Shown here one piece after another: positions 57,067 to 64,000 of a DNA stretch of 64,000 nt (positions within the stretch are counted from its first letter, which is position 1; every line of letters begins with the position of its first letter). The notes under the pieces are model-generated. The model did not search any database. It saw nothing but the letters and a program-made list of their open reading frames with translations, and was not told the origin of the DNA. This DNA is from Burkholderia thailandensis E264 (GTDB taxonomy: Bacteria; Pseudomonadota; Gammaproteobacteria; Burkholderiales; Burkholderiaceae), in the NCBI RefSeq assembly GCF_000012365.1, contig NC_007651.1, positions 1,798,001 to 1,862,000 on the forward strand, in the 5' to 3' direction. The position numbers and the translations under genes were made by a program.

Positions 57067-57969
57067 ATGGCTTACAAAACTATCGAAGACACGATCGGCA
57101 ATACGCCGCTCGTGCAAATCGTCCGCTTGCCGGACGACGAGATTCGCGCCCGCAACAACGTGATTCTCGCGAAGCTGGAAGGCAACAATCCGGCGGGCTC
57201 GGTGAAGGACCGTCCCGCGCTGTCGATGATCCGCAAGGCGGAAGAGCGAGGCAGGATCAAGCCGGGCGATACGCTGATCGAGGCGACGAGCGGCAACACC
57301 GGGATCGCGCTTGCGATGGTGGCGGCGATCCGCGGCTACAAGATGGTGCTGATCATGCCGGAGGATCTGTCCGTCGAGCGTCGTCAGAGCATGGCTGCGT
57401 ACGGCGCGGAAATCGTGCTGACGCCGGTGAAGGGCGGCATGGAATTCGCGCGCGATCTCGCCGACCAGATGCAGCGCGAAGGCAAGGGCGTGATCCTCGA
57501 TCAGTTCGCGAATCCGGATAATCCGCTTGCGCATTACGAGGGCACCGGCCCCGAAATCTGGCGCGAGACCGAGGGCCGCATCACGCACTTCGTGTCCGCG
57601 ATGGGCACGACGGGCACGATCATGGGTACGTCGCAGTATCTGAAGGAGCGGAATCCGGCCGTCGAGATCGTCGGCGCGCAGCCTGAAGAGGGCTCGCGGA
57701 TTCCGGGCATCCGCAAGTGGCCGGAAGCGTATCTGCCGAAGATTTTCGATCGTAGCCGCATCGACCGCGTCGAGAACGTGAGCCAGGCCGCGTCCGAAGC
57801 GATGGCGCGCAAGCTCGCGGCCGTCGAAGGCATCTTCTGTGGCATCTCGTCGGGCGGCGCATGCGAAGTCGCGCTGCGCGTCGCGCGGCAGGTCGAGAAT
57901 GCGACGATCGTGTTCGTCGTCTGCGACCGCGGCGACCGTTATCTGTCGACGGGGGTGTTTCCCGCGTAA
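57067..57969 (+). CDS. cysM: Cysteine synthase B
   Basis: A 300-residue PLP enzyme using O-acetylserine with sulfide or thiosulfate. The PLP lysine is Lys47 in NNPAGSVKDRP, with TSGNTGIAL and the C-terminal GISSGGACEVAL loop. The B-type (CysM) short form is indicated by length and by KWPEAYLPKIFD. The ATG at 57067 gives MAYKTIEDTIGNTPL; a GTG three codons earlier is possible. Confidence 0.95.
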   Translation: MAYKTIEDTIGNTPLVQIVRLPDDEIRARNNVILAKLEGNNPAGSVKDRPALSMIRKAEERGRIKPGDTLIEATSGNTGIALAMVAAIRGYKMVLIMPEDLSVERRQSMAAYGAEIVLTPVKGGMEFARDLADQMQREGKGVILDQFANPDNPLAHYEGTGPEIWRETEGRITHFVSAMGTTGTIMGTSQYLKERNPAVEIVGAQPEEGSRIPGIRKWPEAYLPKIFDRSRIDRVENVSQAASEAMARKLAAVEGIFCGISSGGACEVALRVARQVENATIVFVVCDRGDRYLSTGVFPA

Positions 57970-57996
57970 CGCGCGGCGCCGTCTCGCAGGCACCCG

Positions 57997-58027
57997 AAAA
58001 AAAGCGCCGCATCTACGGCGCTTTTCT
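57997..58027. terminator. Bidirectional terminator between cysM and mltB
   Basis: Stem AAAAGCGCCG/CGGCGCTTTT with a 6-base loop, A's and T's on the two sides, between convergent genes. Confidence 0.85.
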
Positions 58028-58063
58028 CATTCGGGCCATTGCGCGCTTCGCGCCGTGCCGGCG

Positions 58064-59305
58064 TCATTCGGACGGCGGCTGCGCGGCGGGCGCGGGTGCC
58101 GCAGCGGCGGCGTCGGCGGGCGCCGACATCAGCTCGCCGCTTGCCTCCATTTGCGCCTTCACGCGCTCGCCCAGTTGGTAGACCGCAAGCGCATAGAAGA
58201 AGCTGCGGTTGTAGCGGGTCAGCACATAGAAGTTCTGCAGTCCGAGCTTGTATTCGGTTGCGCGGCCGGGCGTCGGCAGATCGATCACGGTGACGGGCGT
58301 GCTCGCCTCCGAGGCGATGTTGACGGACGCCTCGTCGAGCACGAGGCCCGCGCGCAGCAACTGTGAAAGCGCCCAGTGCGGCTCGGGCCGGCCGTCGGCC
58401 GCCGCTTGCGCGACGCCCTGGCTGCCCGTGTCGGGCGCGATGTTCCATACCACAGGCCGGCTGGTTTCCCAGCCGTGCTGCTTCAGGTAGTTCGCGACGC
58501 TGCCGATCGCGTCGGCCTCGCTCGCGCGCAGATCGATGTGGCCATTGCCGTCGTAATCGACCGCGTAATCGCGGATGCTGCTCGGCAGGAACTGCGGAAT
58601 GCCGACCGCGCCCGTGTACGAGCCGAGCACGCTCGTCGGGTCGAGCTGGCTGTCGCGCGTCCAGACGAGAAAGTCTTCGAGATTCTTGCGGAACGTCGCC
58701 TGCCGCGCGTCGCGATTCGGCGTGTTCGGGTAGTCGAAGGCGAGCGTCGTCAGCGCATCGAGCGTGCGGAAGTTGCCCATGTAGCGGCCGTAGATCGTCT
58801 CGACGCCGATGATGCCGACGATCACCTCGGGCGGCACGCCGAACTCCGTGGACGCACGCTGCAGCGTGCCCTGGTTCGCGCGCCAGAACTTCACGCCGGC
58901 GTTCACGCGCACCGCGTCGAGAAAGCGCGACTGGTAGACGCGCCAATTCTTGACGGCGGGCGACGGCGCGGGCATCACGAGCTTCGCGGCGGTCGCCGAG
59001 TAGCTCACGCGCGCGAACAGCGCATGCAGCGCGTTTGCGTCGAAGCCGTGGCGCGCGACCATGTCGGCGATGAACGCGTCGATCTTCGCATTGTTCGCGT
59101 AGCGCTGCGGAACGATTTCCTCTTCGAACGTTTGCCCTTGCGGCACGCTCGGCTGCGGCTGCCCTTGCGCGACGATGGTCGCGGCGGGCTGCGTTTGCGC
59201 GACGGCGGCTGACGCGAAGAGCGTCGCGGCGAGCGACAGCGCGGCGAGCGGGAAGCGAAGACGGAAAGCGAGCGAGACGGGTGCGGCAGGCTGGTTGAAG
59301 GTCAT
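58064..59305 (-). CDS. mltB: Membrane-bound lytic murein transglycosylase B
   Basis: A 413-residue secreted transglycosylase. Signal sequence (PLAALSLAATLFASAAVA) then the MltB fold with catalytic Glu169 in GIIGVETIYGRYMG, and FLPSSIRDYAVDYDGNGHIDL. No lipobox is present, so it is probably soluble periplasmic. It cleaves peptidoglycan to 1,6-anhydro products. Ala/Pro-rich C-terminus. Confidence 0.95.
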   Translation of the reverse strand: MTFNQPAAPVSLAFRLRFPLAALSLAATLFASAAVAQTQPAATIVAQGQPQPSVPQGQTFEEEIVPQRYANNAKIDAFIADMVARHGFDANALHALFARVSYSATAAKLVMPAPSPAVKNWRVYQSRFLDAVRVNAGVKFWRANQGTLQRASTEFGVPPEVIVGIIGVETIYGRYMGNFRTLDALTTLAFDYPNTPNRDARQATFRKNLEDFLVWTRDSQLDPTSVLGSYTGAVGIPQFLPSSIRDYAVDYDGNGHIDLRASEADAIGSVANYLKQHGWETSRPVVWNIAPDTGSQGVAQAAADGRPEPHWALSQLLRAGLVLDEASVNIASEASTPVTVIDLPTPGRATEYKLGLQNFYVLTRYNRSFFYALAVYQLGERVKAQMEASGELMSAPADAAAAAPAPAAQPPSE

Positions 59306-59483
59306 GTCGAGGCGAAGCGGACGAGGCGGATGATTTCGGGTCAGTATAACCGACACGCCCGTCGCACCGGCCCGGCGCGGGGCGCGATGTGGTAAGTTAG
59401 CGGCGAACTTCGCACCAGACGATATCGCGGACATCCTTGACGGAGACCTGCGGCGCGCACCGGCCGCGTCGCGGAACGAGCTT

Positions 59484-60407
59484 ATGCCAACGGCCTTTTA
59501 CACGCACCCCGACTGCCTGCTGCACGAGATGGGGGAGTGGCATCCCGAGTCGCCGGCGCGGCTGTCGGCGATCCAGGATCAACTGATCGCGAGCCGCATC
59601 GACGACCTGATCGTCCACGAGACGGCGCCGTTCGCGAGCGAGACGGCGCTGGCCCGCGTGCATACGCAGGCGCACATCGACTACATCCGCAGCCGGATTC
59701 CGAAGGAAGGGTACGTCGAGATCGATCCCGACACGTCGCTGAACCGCTACACGTGGCGCGCGGCGCTGCGCGCGGCGGGCGCGGCCGTCGAGGCGACGGA
59801 CGCGGTGCTCGAAGGCCGCTACGACAACGCGTTCTGCAGCGTGCGCCCGCCCGGCCATCATGCGGAGCCCGCGCGCGCGATGGGCTTCTGTTTCTTCAAC
59901 AACGTCGCGATCGCCGCGCGCCATGCGCTCGAGATCCACGGTCTCGAGCGTGTGGCGATCATCGATTTCGACGTCCATCACGGCAACGGCACCGAGGCCG
60001 CGTTCGCGAACGACGAGCGGGTGCTGATGTGCAGCTTCTTTCAGCATCCGCTGTATCCGTTTTCGGGCGTCGACCATCAGGCGCCGAACATGGTCAATCT
60101 GCCGATGGCCGCGCGCACGAACGGGATGGCGGTGCGCGAGGCGGTCGACCTGATGTGGCTTCCGCGGCTCGATGCGTTCAAGCCGCAGATGCTGTTCGTG
60201 TCGGCGGGGTTCGACGCGCATCGCGAAGACGACATCGGCGGGATGGGGCTCGTCGAGGCCGACTACGAGTGGCTCACGCAGCAGGTCTGCGAAGTCGCGC
60301 GTCGGCATGCGCAAGGCCGGATCGTGAGCTGCCTCGAAGGCGGTTACAACCTGTCCGCGCTCGGGCGCAGCGTGGTCGCGCATCTGCGCGTGCTCGCAGG
60401 CGTGTGA
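59484..60407 (+). CDS. Histone deacetylase-like (class II HDAC/AcuC family) hydrolase
   Basis: A 307-residue zinc hydrolase. Active-site dyad His125-His126 in RPPGHHAE, zinc ligands in DFDVHHGNGT (Asp163, His165) and the later Asp in VSAGFDAH, plus the terminal EGGYNL motif. Bacterial members deacetylate small molecules (polyamines, acetoin-related) or proteins; substrate is unknown here. Confidence 0.92.
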   Translation: MPTAFYTHPDCLLHEMGEWHPESPARLSAIQDQLIASRIDDLIVHETAPFASETALARVHTQAHIDYIRSRIPKEGYVEIDPDTSLNRYTWRAALRAAGAAVEATDAVLEGRYDNAFCSVRPPGHHAEPARAMGFCFFNNVAIAARHALEIHGLERVAIIDFDVHHGNGTEAAFANDERVLMCSFFQHPLYPFSGVDHQAPNMVNLPMAARTNGMAVREAVDLMWLPRLDAFKPQMLFVSAGFDAHREDDIGGMGLVEADYEWLTQQVCEVARRHAQGRIVSCLEGGYNLSALGRSVVAHLRVLAGV

Positions 60408-60500
60408 GCGCCCCCCGGACGCGCATCGCGGATGGCATCGGCGCCGACGTTCGACGCCGGGCGCCGAGCGTAGGCGTGCGTCAGCATAGGTTGGCGCATG

Positions 60501-60539
60501 ACCGACGTGCGTCGCCGAGCATCGGGGACGCACGTCGGT
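60501..60539. repeat. 13-bp perfect inverted repeat in intergenic region
   Basis: ACCGACGTGCGTC (60501-60513) and GACGCACGTCGGT (60527-60539) with a 13-base loop, between convergent genes in the otherwise empty gap 60408-60742. No T run, but it could still act as a strong transcript end. Confidence 0.6.
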
Positions 60540-60742
60540 GCCCGTTTCCTCCATGCCGCCGCGCTCGAACGCGCGGGTGTCCGAACGGCCGCCAACGCGG
60601 CGGCGCGATGGCGCGATGGCGCGGTCGCCGTGCGCGTCCTCCCTTCGCGTGAAACGGTCGGCGCGCTGTTCGGCGACTTTCTCGGCATCTCTTTCCGTCC
60701 TCGCCTTCGTTTCCGCGTGACGCATCCGGCCCGGGCCCTGCC

Positions 60743-61654
60743 TCAACCGCGCGCCGGCGCGCGCGCGGCGATCCAGTCGATCTGCGCGCCGATCACGCGC
60801 TCACGTTCCAGATCGTTCATTGTCTCGTGATAGTTGCCTTCGTACAGCGTGAGCGTGCGGTCGGGCGAGCCGACATGCCGGCCGAAGTCGCGGCTGCCGT
60901 CGGGTTCGGTCAGCTTGTCGGCGGTGCCGTGATAGACGAGGACGGGCACGCGCAGCGCCGCGCGGCCGGCCTCGATTCGTCGCATCGCGTCGAGAATCTC
61001 GGCGCCCGTGCGCGCCGGCACCGGGCCGTGATGGACGAGCGGGTCGGCGCGATTCGCGGCGACCACGGCCGGATCGCGCGACAGCAGCGCGGCGTCGATC
61101 TTGATCGCCGGAAAGCGGGGCCACACGCGGCTGATGAAGCGGCTCATCGCGAGCATCCACCTCGGCACGTCGCGTCCCGGCGCGAGCGCGGGGCTCGACA
61201 GGATCAGGCCCGTCAAGCCCGGACGACGCACGGCCGCGCGCTCGACCGCATAGAGCGCGGCGACCGCGCCGCCCATGCTGTGTCCCATCAGGAAGAGCGG
61301 CGTGTCGTCGCGCGCGACGCTTGCGACGAGCGCGTCCGCGTCCTCCAGATATTGATCGAAGCGCTCGACCCACGCGCGTTCGCCGGGCGAATGCCCGTGC
61401 CCGCGCAAATCGATCGCGACAACCTCGATGCCCGCCGCATTCAGCCGCTCGGCGAGCGCCTGGTAGCGTCCCGCGTGCTCGGCGAGCCCGTGCACGAGCG
61501 CGACGGTCGCCCGCGGCGCCGCGGGCGAGAGCCCGGCTGCGGGCCAACGATAGGACGCGAGCTCGAGCCCGTCGGCGGTGCGCAGGCGCCCGCGCCGAGG
61601 GGCGGAGCCGGGATCGGCGGCTAGACCGGGCGAAGTCGAAGCGGCGGCATCCAT
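60743..61654 (-). CDS. Alpha/beta hydrolase (monoacylglycerol lipase-like)
   Basis: A 303-residue serine hydrolase. Oxyanion strand VALVHGLAEHAGRY, nucleophile in GHSMGGAVA, the acid/His region VYHGTADKLTEPDGSRDF and GNYHETMND. The pattern fits lysophospholipase/monoacylglycerol lipase PldB-like enzymes. Start chosen at 61654 (Shine-Dalgarno-like CCGGAG); an ATG at 61699 would add 15 residues. Confidence 0.88.
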   Translation of the reverse strand: MDAAASTSPGLAADPGSAPRRGRLRTADGLELASYRWPAAGLSPAAPRATVALVHGLAEHAGRYQALAERLNAAGIEVVAIDLRGHGHSPGERAWVERFDQYLEDADALVASVARDDTPLFLMGHSMGGAVAALYAVERAAVRRPGLTGLILSSPALAPGRDVPRWMLAMSRFISRVWPRFPAIKIDAALLSRDPAVVAANRADPLVHHGPVPARTGAEILDAMRRIEAGRAALRVPVLVYHGTADKLTEPDGSRDFGRHVGSPDRTLTLYEGNYHETMNDLERERVIGAQIDWIAARAPARG

Positions 61655-61883
61655 GACGGGCGTCTCCGGAGTGTCATGATGAAGGATGGGCTCGATCATA
61701 GACGCCGTCCGTGACCGCCCGTGCGGGCGTCGTCCTCTAATCGCCTTTGGTTATGAAAAGGTGGAAATCGATTATTAAGGGAAATGTGACGAATGCGGTA
61801 AACTCGCGGGCTATTTCCTAGATGCGGCGGCGGCCGACAGCGAAGCCCGGCACATCCGGCTGCGCCGTTCCGCCGTTTTTTAC

Positions 61884-62918
61884 ATGATCGAAATTCGCAA
61901 CCTTTCGCAGCGTTTCGAGGGGCCTCGCGGCTGGATCGAAGCGTTGCACAACGTCAATCTGACGATTCCGCAGGGCGAGGTATTCGGCATCATCGGCCGC
62001 AGCGGCGCGGGCAAGAGCACGCTCGTGCGCACGATCAACCTGCTCACGCGGCCGTCCGAAGGTAACGTGTTCGTCGACGGGCGCGACCTGACGCAATTGT
62101 CGGCGGGCGAGCTGCGCGGCGCGCGGCGCGACATCGGGATGATCTTCCAGCACTTCAACCTGCTGTCGTCGCGCACGGTGTTCGGCAACGTTGCGCTGCC
62201 GCTCGAGCTCGCCGGCGTAAAGCGCGCGGAAATCGAGGCGACCGTGCTGCCGCTTCTCGATCTCGTCGGCCTCGCCGCGCAGAAGGATCGCTATCCGGCG
62301 CAGATCAGCGGCGGGCAGAAACAGCGCGTCGGCATCGCGCGCGCGCTCGCGAGCAAGCCGAAGGTGCTGCTGTCGGACGAAGCGACGTCCGCGCTCGACC
62401 CCGAGACGACGCGCGCGATCCTCGACTTGCTTCGTCGCATCAACCGCGAACTCGGCCTCACGATCGTTCTCATCACGCACCAAATGGAAGTGATCAAGGA
62501 CGTGTGCGATCGCGTCGCGGTGCTCGACGCGGGGCGCGTCGTCGAGGAAGGCAACGTGATCGACGTGTTCATGCGCCCGCATCACGAAGTCACGCGCGCG
62601 CTGATCGGCGACGTGATCGCGCAGGAGCTGCCGCCCGCGATGAAGGCGCGCGTCGCCGAGCGCCTGAAGACGGGCTCGGGCCATCTGCTGCGCCTCGCGT
62701 TCACGGGCTCGGGCGTCGACCAGCCGATCCTGTCGGAGACGATCCGGCGCTACGAGCTGGACTTCAACATCCTGCACGGCCAGATCGACGAGATTCAGGG
62801 CCGCGCGTTCGGTTCGCTCGCGGTGCTCGCCACGGGCGAGCCGGGCAAGGTGGGGCAGGCGTTCGCGTATCTGCGCGAGCAGGGCGTGGTCGTCGAGGAG
62901 CTTTCGTATGTTGAGTGA
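61884..62918 (+). CDS. metN: Methionine ABC transporter ATP-binding protein
   Basis: A 344-residue ATPase. Walker [11 protein letters not shown], signature [14 protein letters not shown], Walker [13 protein letters not shown], and a C-terminal NIL regulatory domain (~residues 260-344) that binds methionine for trans-inhibition. The order metN-metI-metQ is preserved, with metN overlapping metI by 11 bp. No MetR box or SAM riboswitch was seen upstream. Confidence 0.97.
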   Translation: MIEIRNLSQRFEGPRGWIEALHNVNLTIPQGEVFGIIGRSGAGKSTLVRTINLLTRPSEGNVFVDGRDLTQLSAGELRGARRDIGMIFQHFNLLSSRTVFGNVALPLELAGVKRAEIEATVLPLLDLVGLAAQKDRYPAQISGGQKQRVGIARALASKPKVLLSDEATSALDPETTRAILDLLRRINRELGLTIVLITHQMEVIKDVCDRVAVLDAGRVVEEGNVIDVFMRPHHEVTRALIGDVIAQELPPAMKARVAERLKTGSGHLLRLAFTGSGVDQPILSETIRRYELDFNILHGQIDEIQGRAFGSLAVLATGEPGKVGQAFAYLREQGVVVEELSYVE

Positions 62919-63561
62919 AATGTTCGATATGTTCGTGCAGTCGTTCTGGGAGACGCTGATCATGGTCGGCATCTCCGGAGCGGTCGGCGCGCTCGTCGGC
63001 CTGCCGCTCGGCGTGCTGCTCTATCTGACCGACCGCCAGGGCGTGCTGCAGAACCTCGCGGTGAACCGCGTGCTGGGCGGCGTCGTCAACGCGGTGCGCT
63101 CGACGCCGTTCATCATCCTGCTCGTCGCGGTGATTCCGTTCACGCGTCTGGCCGTCGGCTCGTCGATCGGCACGGCCGCGGCCGTGGTGCCGCTCACGAT
63201 CGCGGCGGCGCCGTTCATCGCGCGGCTCGTCGAGACGGCGCTGCGCGAAGTCGACCGCGGCCTCATCGAGGCCGCGCAGGCGATGGGCGCGACGACGGGC
63301 CAGATCGTGTTCAAGGTGCTGCTGCCCGAATCGCTGCCGGGCATCGTCGCGGGGCTCACGATCACGTTCGTGTCGCTCGTCGGCTATTCGGCGATGGCGG
63401 GCGCGATCGGCGGCGGCGGCCTGGGCGACCTCGGCATCCGCTACGGCTATCAGCGCTATTTGCCCGAAGTAATGTGGACGGTCGTCGCGATCCTGATCGT
63501 GTTCGTGCAGATCGTGCAGTCGTTCGGCGACTGGCTCGTGCGGCGCCTGAGCCACAAGTGA
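62908..63561 (+). CDS. metI: Methionine ABC transporter permease
   Basis: A 217-residue protein with five or six membrane helices and the EAA-like cytoplasmic loop [19 protein letters not shown]. The C-terminal [21 protein letters not shown] is typical of MetI. Confidence 0.97.
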   Translation: MLSEMFDMFVQSFWETLIMVGISGAVGALVGLPLGVLLYLTDRQGVLQNLAVNRVLGGVVNAVRSTPFIILLVAVIPFTRLAVGSSIGTAAAVVPLTIAAAPFIARLVETALREVDRGLIEAAQAMGATTGQIVFKVLLPESLPGIVAGLTITFVSLVGYSAMAGAIGGGGLGDLGIRYGYQRYLPEVMWTVVAILIVFVQIVQSFGDWLVRRLSHK

Positions 63562-63640
63562 CGCAATCGACAATCGAAGACGAACGAGCGCCGCGCGTCT
63601 CGACATGCGACGGCGCCACAACCGCAGAGGAGATCCGAAG

Positions 63641-64000
63641 ATGCAACGAAGAACGATGCTGAAGCTCGCCGCCGTGCTCGGCGCGGCCGCGTGCGTCGCG
63701 AGCGCGCACGCGCAGGCGCAGGCGCAGACGATCAAGGTCGGCGTGACGGGCGGCCCGCATGCGCAGGTGATGGAGGAAGTGAAGAAGGTCGCGGCGAAGA
63801 GCGGGCTCGACATCCGCATCGTCGAATTCTCCGACTACGTGCAGCCGAACGCGGCGCTCGCGGCGGGCGACCTCGACGCGAACAGCTACCAGCATGGCCC
63901 GTATCTCGAAGCGCAGGTGAAGGATCGCGGCTACAAGATCGTCAAGGTCGCGGATACGGTCACGTTCCCGATGGGCATCTATTCGAAGCGCGTGAAGTCG
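63641..64000 (+). CDS. metQ: Methionine-binding protein, N-terminal part
   Basis: The gene runs off the right edge after 120 residues. Signal peptide ends near AHA (residue 24), then IKVGVTGGPHAQVMEEVKKVAAKSG and DYVQPNAALAAGDLDANSYQH, both diagnostic of NlpA/MetQ. No lipobox cysteine is obvious, so the protein may be soluble in the periplasm. It starts 79 bp after metI. Confidence 0.95.
   Translation, partial: MQRRTMLKLAAVLGAAACVASAHAQAQAQTIKVGVTGGPHAQVMEEVKKVAAKSGLDIRIVEFSDYVQPNAALAAGDLDANSYQHGPYLEAQVKDRGYKIVKVADTVTFPMGIYSKRVKS

Noticed and set aside
61655..61883. SAM riboswitch or MetR box before metNIQ
   Set aside because: Neither a SAM aptamer core nor a TGAA-N5-TTCA match is found there.

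Overview
The window looks like a stretch of the large chromosome of a Burkholderia, most likely of the pseudomallei group. The evidence is very high GC with strong G/C third-codon bias, a tmRNA whose tag reads ANDDTFALAA, a beta-proteobacterial OmpA, an NAD-linked fdsGBAD formate dehydrogenase, a serC-pheA-tyrA-aroA-cmk-rpsA-ihfB supra-operon, and short VNTR-like tandem repeats between genes. I recognised this from family knowledge and ran no database search. No phage, insertion sequence, CRISPR array or rRNA was seen. Nearly everything is core chromosome, densely packed on both strands.

Layout. 1-2.2 kb: end of a TonB-dependent receptor translationally coupled to a BNR/sialidase-like beta-propeller and a thioredoxin-like protein. 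2.4-3.5 kb: small GlsB/YeaQ membrane protein, an AT-richer gene-poor patch, and tRNA-Thr(CGU) with promoter and terminator. 3.8-8.3 kb: fbp, then metR and metE, divergent around an exact MetR box. 8.6-13.3 kb: pepN, a DUF4136 lipoprotein, and a TMEM165/GDT1-type exporter behind a yybP-ykoY (Mn2+) riboswitch. 13.4-18.4 kb: purine salvage/catabolism run xdhC-add-permease-guaD on the minus strand. 19-24.6 kb: dsbB, an amidase, a PuuD-like glutamine amidotransferase with a long disordered N-terminus, and an MHS-family symporter. 24.8-28.6 kb: an octanucleotide VNTR, a TPR/glycosyltransferase-like protein and an FAD monooxygenase.

28.7-35.3 kb: fdsGBAD on the minus strand with a divergent ModE-HTH/periplasmic-binding-like regulator. 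35.4-39.5 kb: small secreted protein, methyltransferase, tmRNA, gph, ubiG, ompA. 40-51 kb: gyrA, a DUF2059 protein, serC, pheA, tyrA and aroA (one uninterrupted reading frame), cmk, rpsA, ihfB. 51-56.7 kb: lapA, lapB, ugd, hldA, hldD and a ComEA-like HhH protein, an envelope/LPS-heptose block. 57-64 kb: cysM, mltB, a class II histone-deacetylase-like hydrolase, a monoacylglycerol-lipase-like hydrolase, and metNI plus the start of metQ.

Functional themes. Methionine acquisition appears twice (metE/metR and metNIQ). Aromatic amino-acid and serine synthesis is co-transcribed with translation and nucleoid genes. LPS core precursor genes sit with LapAB. The most notable points are the tyrA-aroA read-through frame, the Mn2+ riboswitch, the candidate operators at metE, fds and the puuD-like gene, the receptor/beta-propeller/thioredoxin cassette, and a repeat that begins exactly on the lapB stop codon. 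I found no convincing wholly new multi-gene system.
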